DNA of 64,000 nt, taken from the NCBI RefSeq assembly GCF_947623445.1, contig NC_135240.1, positions 24,924,001-24,988,000 on the forward strand, read 5' to 3'. Below are positions 10,723 through 20,831 of this stretch, one piece after another. The translations under genes were made by a program, and so were the position numbers. This DNA comes from Clavelina lepadiformis. Lineage: Eukaryota; Chordata; Ascidiacea; Aplousobranchia; Clavelinidae. Every line of letters starts with the position of its first letter. Position 1 is the stretch's first letter. The notes beneath the pieces are model-generated. The model saw only the letters and a program-made list of their open reading frames with translations, ran no database searches and was not told where the DNA came from.

Positions 10723-13242
10723 TTAAGGGCAATGAAAATGCTTTACATTTTCTGCTTTTGATAATGGCCACCCGACACATTTAGTATGGTACCACTGCTG
10801 GCACCTTACGCAATCTACCCAAAAACCGTTTATAGCCAAATTACAAATCTTGCATATTGATTTTTTGTATGCGTTTTCAATGCCCTGTAAACAATTTCCT
10901 GCAACTGCATCATAAATATGCTTTCGGCAAACAGTACCCGAAATATTTTGATTAAGGTCTTCACCGTGAGCTAGCCAATTAGCGTACATACATACAAACA
11001 TTCCACAATCAACAGTATTAGATTGAAGGGTTCTAATTGGAGATTCCACAAAGTTTAAAATAAAACCAAATTTATCCAATAAAATTCGGCTGACAAAATT
11101 TCTGGCGGTGACCACATGTTCCTTAGACTCCTCCAGATCCATTCTTAATGGATCTAAATACAATAATGCACTCTTTACTACATCCACGGCTAGCAGAATC
11201 CAGTGGAGTCCATCAGGATTCCACGGGATAAAAACATACTTTTTATCTCTGAAAGATTTTCCTTCCCAAAGTTGTTTTGTACGTTGGAAGTTTTGCATCA
11301 AATTAACTGACGATGAACAGGCATAGAGTATCTTATTATCACAATTACTCAGCCACCATAGGTAACTATTTATAACTTCTTCATTCAAGCAGCCTTTGCA
11401 AAACGTAGGGTCCAGTGATTGTGCAAAACAAGTTTCTTCAAGACTAAGGTTTGGTTCTAGTGACAATATCTGGAGAAGTGATAACGAGTGTGGTCCATTT
11501 TTCAAGCGAAGTGCAGTTTGGGAAGGTTGATTCAGTTCAATAATGTTGGGGACAATTCTTGTGTTTTCTGCTCGATTATGTACACAAAAATCAGCAGTTT
11601 GTGCAACAGCTTCACTTGCTGCAATTCCTATTTCAGGTAATAACATGTTGTTCCACTGCAGCTCATTGAGAATTGTGTTTAGTTTTGTTTTAACTTTATC
11701 CAAAGCATCAGATGATGTCATGTTGGCAGTTATATTCTGAATCTGTAGCAAAAGTTTAGGTATTTCACTTTTACAGCCTACATTTGTGGTCAACGTTCCA
11801 TTTGTTGTGGTATAAAATGATGAAGATACTGGATATAAATCTGATGCCTGGCTGTATGATCTGACATTGCATTCAATCTGTAAACAAGTACTACAGGATA
11901 AGAATTAAAGACAGGATACTTTACATAAGATGCAAGTTCATAGTCAAAAATATAATACAGTACAAATTACATGATGCAACTAGCTTACAATTACCAGAAG
12001 GAAAGATTTTCATCTATCTAACAAACAATAACTCCAATTAATCTCCAAACTCTTGTACCATAATCTTAAGTATTATATATAGCGCTATACCTCTTGTACC
12101 ACATGACCAGAGTGTGCACCTCTGGCAGGAAACTCAACTTTACACATGTATATGCTCAGAAGGTCATCATTTTTTATGTGTAGCATTTGATGAATTTTAC
12201 GTGAATAAATTCGATGCTGGTAAGACATTGGCAATTTAAGCTGCAACACAAGGAATAATTTCATGGAAGAAAAACAACATTTTTAATTCTTTTTTGGGAA
12301 AGTCAAGTTGTAAACTTCTCGTTTCCTAACCTGATATTGAGGAAACTGCAGAACTTCTACGATGTAGATTTTTGCACCGCAGTCTTTCTTCTTCGTCGCT
12401 TGGACACAACAGTAGGTCTTTTTGTGAGGATTATGTTCTACTCGCTAAAATATACACTGGACTTAATCTGATTTTTCGCACATGAAAAAAAGTAGTACAA
12501 TGTTATATAAAAAGTAGAAATAATAATAACGTAATAGTAATACTAATACCTTTAATATATATGTTTTTATTGGTAACATTGTTGCTTTCAATGCTTGCAA
12601 AGCTGTTGGGTGGTGTTAAACAAAAAAAACTTTTATATACAGATAGAACTTGTAATATATTGCTCAGCTAATACAATGTAATTGACTCATAACAATTTAA
12701 TATTTCAATCAAAGCAGTAGCATTGACATTAAAAAATTAATAAAATTGACAAAAAACAAACCTTCCTTTTTTTCGAAATATTTCTGTCTTTGCCATGTTG
12801 ACATTCCAACCTGGTAGAGATAGTAATGATGTAAGGTATACCAGAGTCCGCATCCCAACGAATACGCTTTCGAGTTTCCTCTATACATAGCAGTGCAAAT
12901 TTAAGAAGAGCATCGCTTTATTTTGAGTTATTTCTGTTGTGATATTTATTGTATTACTGTAATGGTGATTGTATTCCACTATAAATCTGGTCAATGTGAA
13001 TTGCTGATAGTCTTCTATAGCTTGCAGTGCACTTTCTTTTGTCTTGAACCACTGTAATACAGTAAAAACTATAATAGCATCTAGATCAATAGATTTATTT
13101 CGGATCTAGTGCAGAAGTGTAAAAAAGGTGATGACGTCAAAATTTGCGAAGGTGGTAAAAATGCACTATGTGGCTGTGCACTATACCCTTTATTTCTAGA
13201 TTGATAACATTTTTGTATCTACACAAGCAAACAACTTACCAT
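10723..13242 (-). CDS. Ulp1/C48-type cysteine protease with N-terminal zinc-binding region and C-terminal PHD-like finger
   Basis: Exons on the minus strand: 13242-13240 (ATG alone, followed by GTAAGT), 13051-12958, 12880-12762, 12444-12331, 12240-12091 and 11877-10723; every junction is GT/AG and in phase, giving 544 aa. Residues ~2-160 include a Cys/His region (LECQHGKDRN, HNPHKKTYCC, KKDCGAKIYI) resembling the WRKY/GCM/CaRF-like zinc folds. Residues ~330-470 are an Ulp1-type protease with all four active-site residues visible: His385 (GLHWILL), Asp402 (YLDPLR), Gln445 and Cys451 (QSNTVDCGMFV). The end (from ~502) is PHD-like (CKICN, DCVRCQQWYHTKC) but stops just after HFHCP, so the final Cys of the usual C4HC3 pattern is missing. 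Ulp1 enzymes cleave SUMO-like tags, but Ulp1-plus-PHD proteins are often transposon-derived; host versus element origin is open. Palindromic MITE copy 3 lies in intron 1. The one-codon first exon is the weakest part. Confidence 0.75.
13102..13188. mobile_element. palindromic MITE, copy 3 of 5 (diverged)
   Basis: Degenerate copy starting GGATCTAGTGCAGAAGTG and ending GGCTGTGCACTATACCC. It holds an exact TGACGTCA octamer at 13132-13139. It lies inside the first intron of the Ulp1-type gene. Confidence 0.5.
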
Positions 13243-13973
13243 TACCAATTAATTTTTTTATACTACTCGGTGGCAATACCAATTCAGCAGCAAAGATCTG
13301 AGTAACAGTTTGCAGTGATGCACGAGCAGGACATAGCCTAGGTCCACTCCTAGTTATTTTGACTTACCAGCAAATAAACGCTAAGAAGAACGTTGATTTT
13401 AAGGACACACAATCCAAGCTAGTTGGTTATAAGGCAAAATAAATAAAACCTCAACCTATACCAAGAAAAGACGCAGCAAAATGATATGTTTCTTAAACCT
13501 TTTTGAGGTCATTTTAAAGTTACACAAACTTATCTTGATTTACACTTGAAAACATTCGAAAATTGACTGCTGGTCATAACATAACATAACCACTTGCTTT
13601 GTCATAATAACTTGCAGCGAACATGTCTCTGTTATAACCTAGCTGCTTAGCCTAAGACCCCTGTTATATTTTTCATCATAACTTTCCTTTTACAAGGCTC
13701 GAATTGGGGAACTTCCCTATGTTTGAAATGAGATAGGTAAGTTTTCTGTTGTTTTGAAAAGAAACCAAAAACTGTACTTCCTAAGTCTCCGTCAGACTTT
13801 ACCGGACTTGACACATCATTGTTTATAGTTCCATGTTGGCCTGCTTTCAAGGTTAGAACATAGTAGTATTAAATCACGTAAACGTATTTACTACTATAAA
13901 TTTAACTTTGAATTTATTTACCCGGAAATGGAAATGAAAAACAAAGCGATTGACAAAGTGAAACGCAAGTTAA

Positions 13974-14064
13974 GGGTCTGTGCAGAAGTGCGCAACCACA
14001 AGATACATTTGTATACTAGACCCCAGCTACTCAAATTTGGTTTTGCACGTCTACACTAGACCCC
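13974..14064. mobile_element. palindromic MITE, copy 4 of 5
   Basis: Starts GGGTCTGTGCAGAAGTGC and ends TACACTAGACCCC, with an internal TTTGTATACTAGACCCC block at ~14010-14026 like that in copies 2 and 5. It sits 100 bp outside the left end of the P element. Confidence 0.7.
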
Positions 14065-14163
14065 AGCTTACTCAGTAATAGTAACCTTATCTTTATGCAA
14101 ATTTTTTCTATTGCACAAACTGTATTTTCCCTGCGGGTAAAGCTTTATTTTATTCCAGCAGAG

Positions 14164-14541
14164 CAAAGAGATTTAAACACATGAGTAGAAACTTCTCTTT
14201 TGCGCATGACGTCATGTTTGTTTCTTTTATTCTCTTGGAGCATATTCTACTTTCTCCACGGTCACGGTTCACTACATAACAATAAACATGCAGACGACGA
14301 CAATGATTTTCAGATCTGTTTGCTGCTGGAACAGATTAGTCTTATTATTAGGGTGCAGTTATTGGGATCCATTGGGTGTTAATTTTAATTGAAATTAATT
14401 ATTGAAATCAGGTGAGAGTTTTAGGTTCAGCAATTAACTTAGTTTCAGTTCCTTGAACTGATAATGCTGCTGTTTTGTATCAAGGCATGGCTTAGCCTAC
14501 TAGAGTTGCGCGGGAAGATTTTTTCGTTCACCACATTTACC
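14164..14541 (+). repeat. left terminal inverted repeat of P element, probable promoter and 5' exon
   Basis: Begins CAAAGAGATTTAAACACATG. It ends just after a CACCACATTTA stretch shared with the right copy. It contains a splice-donor-like AATCAG/GTGAGAG with the boundary after 14411; an acceptor-like CTTATGTTGCAG ends at 14593 just inside, upstream of the plus-strand gene's ATG (14669). A 60-codon open frame within the repeat occurs in both copies but is probably incidental. Confidence 0.85.
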
Positions 14542-14668
14542 TTCGACCAGGCAATTAGCAACTAAACTCATTAGCATAGGCCTTATGTTGCAGGTGTTGT
14601 GTCATTAAAATAGGCTACTGAAAGTCTGATTTCAGATCTTGTTATTGTGGTGCAGTTGTTGGGATCTA

Positions 14669-15885
14669 ATGGATGTCAACTTGAAGTTAATTATTGAAAT
14701 AGATTGTGACCCAGAAGACGATGCAGTAAACTTCATGTAAGATACGATATGCCTATTAATCAATTAGCCAACTGCTGTTGAGCTTGTCCTGTATGGCGGT
14801 CACCCAGAGTGTACGTTCTCGCCAATTTATAATAAACAGCCAAGCAAAACAGCAAATTAATGTAAGTCGTAACGAGTATTTGAAGTAATACTGTACTGAT
14901 ATATTGATAAAATTTAATCTGATAATGAAAATATTTATTTGCAGATGTGGACAATGTTTGCATAACTGCACAAGTAATGAAACTTTGCTGGCTCATCAAA
15001 AAACTGCTCACGGTATATTTGTTTTTTGTTTGAAACTTATTTCATTTTGAGCTCTATCATTGGCAGATTCCGATTAAAAAAATCAAACAAACTTAATTTT
15101 ACACTTGTCTTGCAGAATCTTCTTGCAATAATGTTACAAGAGAAAAGCTGATGGAATGGTGGGAAACAGTGGGTGGCGTTAAAACAGATCTAACTGCAGA
15201 TGCGGTTAACTATTTTATGAAGCTATTTTCTTCGTACAGTTCACCGGATGAACTGTTTCATAAATTCTCCTGTGATGGAATTACGTGCATCCCATCACTA
15301 TTTTTCTTGCCAAGAAAATTGTCACTATGTTTAACACGAAAATTGTTTGATGTATTTTTATCACACGTTACCACTGTTGCACACAACAAAAAGGGGAAAC
15401 ACTTGACATTACACAAGTTAACCCGAGACGAAGAATTCATAATTCAGTACATAGGTGGTTATATTTTGCAGAAACTCACTAAGCGCTGTATAAATCCGAG
15501 AGAAATAGATCTATTGTCTTGTTTAACTGATTATAGTAATGAAACCACTAATAGTTCCTTGATTTCCGCTTTAAATAATAACAATTATGGACATCTTACA
15601 GTTCCAGCGAAATCACTAGTGAAATTGTTGATGTATGTAGAAAGTGTCTTTAGGAAACAAGACATAAAGGAGCACATCATGGAAAGTTGCATGTCTTCTT
15701 TGAGTGTTTGTAACATAAAAGATATATTTGAAAATCTTGTTTTTGATGAATGTTTGCAAAAATTGTGCATGAAAATATGTAAATTTTACGTGAAGATTAG
15801 ATGCTATCAAAAAGCCAATCATTTAAATTCAGTACTGCATGTAACCTCTGATCAAAATGTAAGTCTGAGAAAATCATTAAAATGA
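14669..15885 (+). CDS. P element second gene: C2H2-type finger protein
   Basis: Three exons, 14669-14736, 14945-15012 and 15116-15885, joined at GT/AG sites in phase, give an intact 301-aa protein. Exon 1 encodes an acidic start (MDVNLKLIIEIDCDPEDDAV). Exon 2 encodes a classical finger, CGQCLHNC then LLAHQKTAH (Cys-x2-Cys ... His-x4-His). Exon 3 encodes a ~256-aa domain with a DEEFIIQYIGGYILQKL motif at its centre; similar lines occur, from memory, in C-terminal parts of THAP9/P-like transposon proteins. Exon 1 and its 5' flank are a diverged duplicate of inverted-repeat sequence (GTGCAGTTGTTGGGATC). The gene converges on the transposase and ends about 190 bp from its stop. Function unknown; a regulator or accessory DNA-binding factor for transposition is plausible but is inference. 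Confidence 0.75.
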
Positions 15886-16072
15886 ATGTACATTACATAG
15901 TTGTCTTCTTACATGTACTTCGTCAGTTTTAGCTCAAGAAGGATTAAGTGTTACTGTATTGTAAGCAGACTGTCAAAACACTCGAAATCAAGTTATTTTT
16001 TTTCGCTTCGGCATTGGATCATCGCAAACATCACCATGTTTCCAGTCAATAACGTGATTTACATTTGACCCC

Positions 16073-17579
16073 TTAAGTGACTTGATATTCTTTTTGCACA
16101 TTTTCAAATTGTGCATATTGGTGAATATCAGGCACTTCATTTCGACGGCCAGTTTGTCTCATATGACCGAAATAGGCCTCCAATGGGTCTTGGTTTAAGC
16201 GCTTAGTTAAGACGTATGAACCTTCTGGGCTGTTCTCCAACAAGAATTTCACCAATTCAGCAATGGCCATGGATGTGGAAACTAAACCGTCGTAGGTTTG
16301 ATGGCTCAGAAACTGCTTTGACTGTTCGGAAACGGACCCAGTTAAACTGCTTTTCCATTGTTTTAACTCTGAAAGGAATGTATTAAGCCATTTCAGACGA
16401 GGATCATCAATCGTTGTATATGGTTTCAAGTCAGGGTTGTATGAATAATTTAATCTGGTGTTCATGAGGTCAAACCACTTATTCATCAAACCAGCAAACC
16501 ACGCACTCATCTTCATTTCTTCTCCACCACGACTCTTCATTAAACTGGAGACAGTTCCAGAGAGCAATTGTGCGGCATAGCAAACCCGCATTTTTGCGTA
16601 ACTCTTATGGGAAAAATGGCCATCAGTCAACTTGCAACTTCTCAACTCTGAACTTTCAAATAGGTAGGGAACATGGCAAAAATGCTTCCACAAAATGAAA
16701 TGTTGATTGTACTTCATCATTCTAGCTCCACCTGGACGGCTGGATCTCACACAGTTACAGGCTGTCTTCAGCAAGTGTGGAGGGTCACTAATCAAATAAA
16801 TAGGCATTTCTGGCTGATAAATATTAATGCACTTGTAGGGGACGGTCAAATTGGAATTATTGAGCAATTGGAACAATTTTCGATTGCAGGATGCACCATC
16901 AGCAACAAGTGCTAAGACTGTAAGACCACATCCGGCCAAGGATTCAACCACTTCCCAGAACATGCTAACCAAGTGAAATGCCTTTGTATTCTTGGTGGCA
17001 TAAAAAACAATAGGCCGGGAAAAATTGCTGAGGATACTCCTACCATAAAATTGTAGGGCATGTGTGGCAGGAGCTTCCTTTTTGGATTGTCTTGTCGACT
17101 ATTGTCTGTCAATTTTGATACTTGTAATGGTACATATATTAATCTGAAACCACAGTGAAGGTTTGCACTAATAGCTTGTCACAGATGCAGTGTTATGCTG
17201 TGCTCACTCGCTAGTAAATTTAATGAAGTTCTGCATCAAACCATCTCATGGAAAACAAACACTGCATCAAACGCTAGATATGCCATTACATTAAATATCT
17301 TTCCTCAATACACTAGTTACACTGCATGTAAGTCTATGTAGAACAAATTTTACTTAAAACAATGTCAGATCTTTCAAAATGCACTTCACACATTTTCACA
17401 GCATCTCGAGCAAATAGATTTTTTATGTGCTCGTCGCTTCTGCAAGCCAGCACGATACACTCCAACCTTTCTGCCCAGCTTTCCTTCTCCTTTTTTACAA
17501 ATTTTCTCGAAGGTATCTTAAACAGAGTCACGGCAGGTGACCTGTTGTTGCACATTGGTAAACAGCACAAATTTACCAT
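16073..17579 (-). pseudogene. P-element transposase (THAP9-like), apparently decayed
   Basis: The first coding exon, 17579-17354, encodes a THAP zinc finger (MVNLCCLPMCNNRS ... VKMCEVHFE, the C2CH pattern) ending at a GTAAAA donor. A second exon probably starts at 17143 after GTTTCAG and runs to the stop at 16073. Its RNase H-like part includes LVADGASCNRKL, YLISDPPHLLKTACN (GTP-binding insertion region) and QDPLEAYFGHMRQTGRR with the expected catalytic Glu. Signs of decay: the frame entering the exon (LIYVPLQVSKLTDNSRQ) and the catalytic frame (RPIVFYATKNTKAFHLV) differ, so a shift lies around 17030-17060; the THAP exon phase does not match the next exon; and the coiled-coil and first catalytic Asp region of a typical ~750-aa P transposase is missing. 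It is probably not an active enzyme. Confidence 0.7.
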
Positions 17580-17760
17580 TATTTCAGACTATTTAGCTTA
17601 TTTCAATAACTTAAAGCCTGCAACATAAGACCTGTACTATTGAGTCTTAATCTGTAAAGTTTTTATTCTGCGCGTGGAGCGAAATTTTATGCGCAGATGA
17701 AACAATACAATATGACTCGGTCTATCTAAATTTTTCATCCATTCATTTTATTTTTCACCT

Positions 17761-18142
17761 TAAATGTGGTGAACGAAAAAATCTTCCCGCGCAACTCAAG
17801 TAGGCTAAGCCATGCCTTGATACAAAACAGCAGCATTATCAGTTCAAGGAACTGAAAATAAGTTAATTGCTGAACCTAAAACTCTCACCTGATTTCATTA
17901 ATTAATTTCAATTAAAGTTAACACCTATTGGATTTGGATCCCAACAACTGCACCCTAATAATAAGACTAATCTGTTCCAGCAGCAAACAGATCTGAAAAT
18001 CATTGTCGTCGTCTGCATGTTTATTGTTATGTAGTGAACCGTGACCGTGGAGAAAGTAGAATATGCTCCAAGAGAATAAAAGAAACAAACATGACGTAAT
18101 GCGCAAAAGAGAAGTTTCTACTCATGTGTTTAAATCTCTTTG
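17761..18142 (-). repeat. right terminal inverted repeat of P element, probable promoter and 5' exon
   Basis: Inverted copy of 14164-14541. On the minus strand it carries the same donor-like AATCAG/GTGAGAG (boundary at 17889/17888), and an acceptor-like CTTATGTTGCAG occurs inside the element just above the THAP ATG (exon would resume at 17617). The copies differ by a few substitutions and a 4 bp length difference. Confidence 0.85.
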
Positions 18143-18678
18143 AGCAGAGTAAGCCACTAAAAAAATGGTAACAACCCAAAATTAGTAACAAACGACAACT
18201 TCAATCACTGAGTTGAAAAAATAGTGATTGCGCTCAGTTTGATTCAAACAAATACGAACTGACAAATATCTCATTAAAATAAATGATAGTGTCTTAGTAT
18301 TTCCCATATTTTTTTGGTGTATTGGTAGTTAGAGCGTGTTGTCGCATTTTAAAAGTTTTGTAAATATTTTGCAATTGAGCAAGAGTAAAGGTTGCACAGC
18401 ACTGCGGTAGCTTACCTACTTTCATTCTTAGGCCAGTTTTTACTTTAAGCTGTCGAAGATAAAAGGAAATGATATCACCTGAAACTCATTTACAAGTACT
18501 GACAAAAAGTATGTTTAAGTTACATCTTATGGCACAGTAATAATCTTCGTTATTTCAAACTGGCAGGGTCTCTTTAACTTACTGTTAAAACAAAGTAAGT
18601 TCATTTACCTAATTCAATTTTTCTAAAGATTACAAAAAAATATATTTGTCAACACTCAACAGTGTTACATGAGCAAAA

Positions 18679-20226
18679 ATGACAGACGTCTGTTCCAAAG
18701 CCGTTGAGAATGCTAAGCAAGCATTTGCTGATGGAAAAACAAAACCTTTGGGATTTAGAAAACAACAGCTTAAAGCACTTTTCAAGTGTCTTAAAACAAA
18801 TGAGAAAGAATTATGCATAGCGCTTGAAAAAGATCTGCACAAACCAAAACTGGAAGCAGTCCTAGCAGAGATAATTATTACTACAAATGAAATAGTATAT
18901 GCCTTGGAAAATATTGACTCCTGGGCCATGGATGAAGCCTGCAGTACAAATATTTTAAACATGTTTACGAATACTTGCATTAGGAAAGAACCATATGGCG
19001 TGTGTCTCATAATGTCAGCCTGGAACTTCCCTCTGGTCCTTTTACTTGCACCTTTGGTTGCAGCTATTACTGCTGGAAACTGTGCTGTTGTCAAACCAAG
19101 TGAAAGTGCTTCAAATAGTGCTGCTATCTTACGTAAGATTCTTCCTAAATATCTTGACACATCTTGCTATCCTGTGCTTGATCTTGACGCAACACAGTCT
19201 GCGAATTTCATTAAAACCCATCGTTTTGATTTGATCTTCTTTACCGGTGGTACAGCCGTGGGAAGGTGTGTGATGAAAGCTGCTGCTGAATACCTCACAC
19301 CAGTGGTTCTGGAACTTGGTGGCAAAAATCCATGTTATGTTGACCCAACATGCAATTTACATGTTGCTGCACGTCGAATTGTTTGGGGTCGGTATACCAA
19401 TGCAGGGCAGATATGTCTTGCTCCTGATTATGTTGTAATAAACGAAAGTATTTGTGACAAATTTCTAGTTGAAGTGGAAGCTGCAGTAAAAGAATTTTAT
19501 GGAAACAATCCAAAAACATCCAGTGACTATGGAAGAATCATTAACAAACGTCAGTTTAACAGATTGAAACAACTTCTGGAGTCGGGCAGTGGCAGGATTG
19601 TTATCGGTGGTGATATGGATGAGAATGAAATGTACATCGCGCCCACTGTTGTGGTTGACATTGATCCCAGTTCACCATTCATGCAAGAGGAAATATTTGG
19701 CCCCATAATGCCCATTCTCACAGTACCAAGTCTTCAAACAGCCATCTCTGTAATAAATGCATTGGAGAAGCCACTTGCACTTTATATGTTTTCCAAAGAT
19801 AGAGAAGCAACAAATTGCATGCTAAATAACACATTAAGTGGAGGAGTCACAGTCAACGATGTCCTTGCTCATTACATTCCTCACAATCTTCCATTTGGTG
19901 GTGTTGGCAATAGTGGTATGGGTTCATATCATGGCAAATTTGGCTTTGATGCTTTTACCCACAAGAGAAGCTGCGTCATTGATAGAACTCCTGATGTTCT
20001 TTTTTCTTCACGTTATCCACCATACACAAACATAAAGCTGTACTTGGTTCGTCTTTTCTTTCAAAGAAGACCCAAAATGTGTCGTTCCTATCTTCTGTTT
20101 TTAGTGTTTGGTGCTGTGCTGGCATACTTGTATAGATTTTTGCGACAATATCATGGTAACTATTATTTATGGTTACGGTCTTGTTATAATCATTTTGTAC
20201 ATATTCTTTCAATGGCCTTATCATAA
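18679..20226 (+). CDS. ALDH3: aldehyde dehydrogenase, ALDH3 family, membrane-anchored
   Basis: An intronless 515-codon frame. It oxidises aldehydes to acids with NAD(P)+. Visible motifs: SAWNFP at 113-118 (oxyanion-hole Asn116), FFTGG at 187-191 (nucleotide-binding loop), LELGGKNP with general base Glu212, and the catalytic Cys246 in NAGQICLAPDY; PFMQEEIFGPI and LPFGGVGNSGMGSYHGKFGFD near the end are ALDH3 signatures. A hydrophobic segment close to the C-terminus (SYLLFLVFGAVLAYLYRF) matches the tail anchor of ALDH3A2 (fatty aldehyde dehydrogenase), which faces the cytosol from the ER or peroxisome. Length is in the family range (about 450-510). AATAAA signals lie near 20670 and 20752. It is convergent with USP39. 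A3 versus B-type orthology is not resolved. Confidence 0.93.
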   Translation: MTDVCSKAVENAKQAFADGKTKPLGFRKQQLKALFKCLKTNEKELCIALEKDLHKPKLEAVLAEIIITTNEIVYALENIDSWAMDEACSTNILNMFTNTCIRKEPYGVCLIMSAWNFPLVLLLAPLVAAITAGNCAVVKPSESASNSAAILRKILPKYLDTSCYPVLDLDATQSANFIKTHRFDLIFFTGGTAVGRCVMKAAAEYLTPVVLELGGKNPCYVDPTCNLHVAARRIVWGRYTNAGQICLAPDYVVINESICDKFLVEVEAAVKEFYGNNPKTSSDYGRIINKRQFNRLKQLLESGSGRIVIGGDMDENEMYIAPTVVVDIDPSSPFMQEEIFGPIMPILTVPSLQTAISVINALEKPLALYMFSKDREATNCMLNNTLSGGVTVNDVLAHYIPHNLPFGGVGNSGMGSYHGKFGFDAFTHKRSCVIDRTPDVLFSSRYPPYTNIKLYLVRLFFQRRPKMCRSYLLFLVFGAVLAYLYRFLRQYHGNYYLWLRSCYNHFVHILSMALS

Positions 20227-20831
20227 AAGCAACATTCAAGTCTATGTTACTGTTTCTGGTGGAGCCAAGACATTTCAACGGCATGAAGCAATATAAAAAA
20301 CACTGTCAAGCTTTCGCTAGATATGCTGTATTTATCCTGGCTATCAGCGATATGTTAAGCAATATTGTTTAACTTTTTGTTGCTGTATTCGTCGTTAAAA
20401 GGTTCAAGTTGAATTAGAGAAAAGTGCTTACTGCAAGCAGTACTATCAGTTTTCCCACATTAAGCGCCATAGTTTAGGCTAAAGGTTATGGTATACCTAA
20501 AAGGAAAAATGATTCTTCTATTTGCATTAAAGCACGAACCTATAGTAACTATTGAAATTAAATTCATTTTAAAGAAGTTTATGAGATGACTATAAAAACT
20601 TTTTCATTTTATTGTTTTGTAATTGTACTAGTATTTGTTAATTACTACTAATGCACTTATCATCGATGATCAATAAAAACCTACAAGTTAAAAAAATGTT
20701 AGGGAAAACACTGATTGTAAACGATAAGTTTGTAGATCCGCTCTGAAGACTTTCAATAAATTGCTAATTGAACTTTCATATCAGTATAACGTATGGTTCA
20801 ACTTTATTGTGAATTAACAACAGCACAAATT

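Larger units (their letters stand above)
14164..18142. mobile_element. P element with two convergent genes
   Basis: A 3,979 bp element bounded by long inverted repeats (14164-14541 and 17761-18142, about 380 bp, nearly identical by eye). The direct repeat AGCAGAG flanks it on both sides (14157-14163 and 18143-18149), 7 bp rather than the usual P-element 8 bp. Inside are a THAP-domain P-type transposase on the minus strand (17579-16073) and a second, spliced gene on the plus strand (14669-15885), pointing toward each other. The near-identity of the two repeats suggests recent insertion or ongoing correction between them. The THAP domain and the RNase H-like segment with a QDPLEAYFGHMRQ motif identify the superfamily. 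Confidence 0.88.

Noticed and set aside
13647-13850. 67-codon minus-strand frame as a 5' exon of the Ulp1-type gene
   Set aside because: No ATG start and no donor in the phase needed to join the next exon; the ATG/GTAAGT at 13242-13235 fits better.
14200-14382. 60-codon frame inside the left P-element repeat (and its copy at 17918-18106)
   Set aside because: It overlaps the proposed promoter and 5' exon and differs at its end between copies; more likely incidental.
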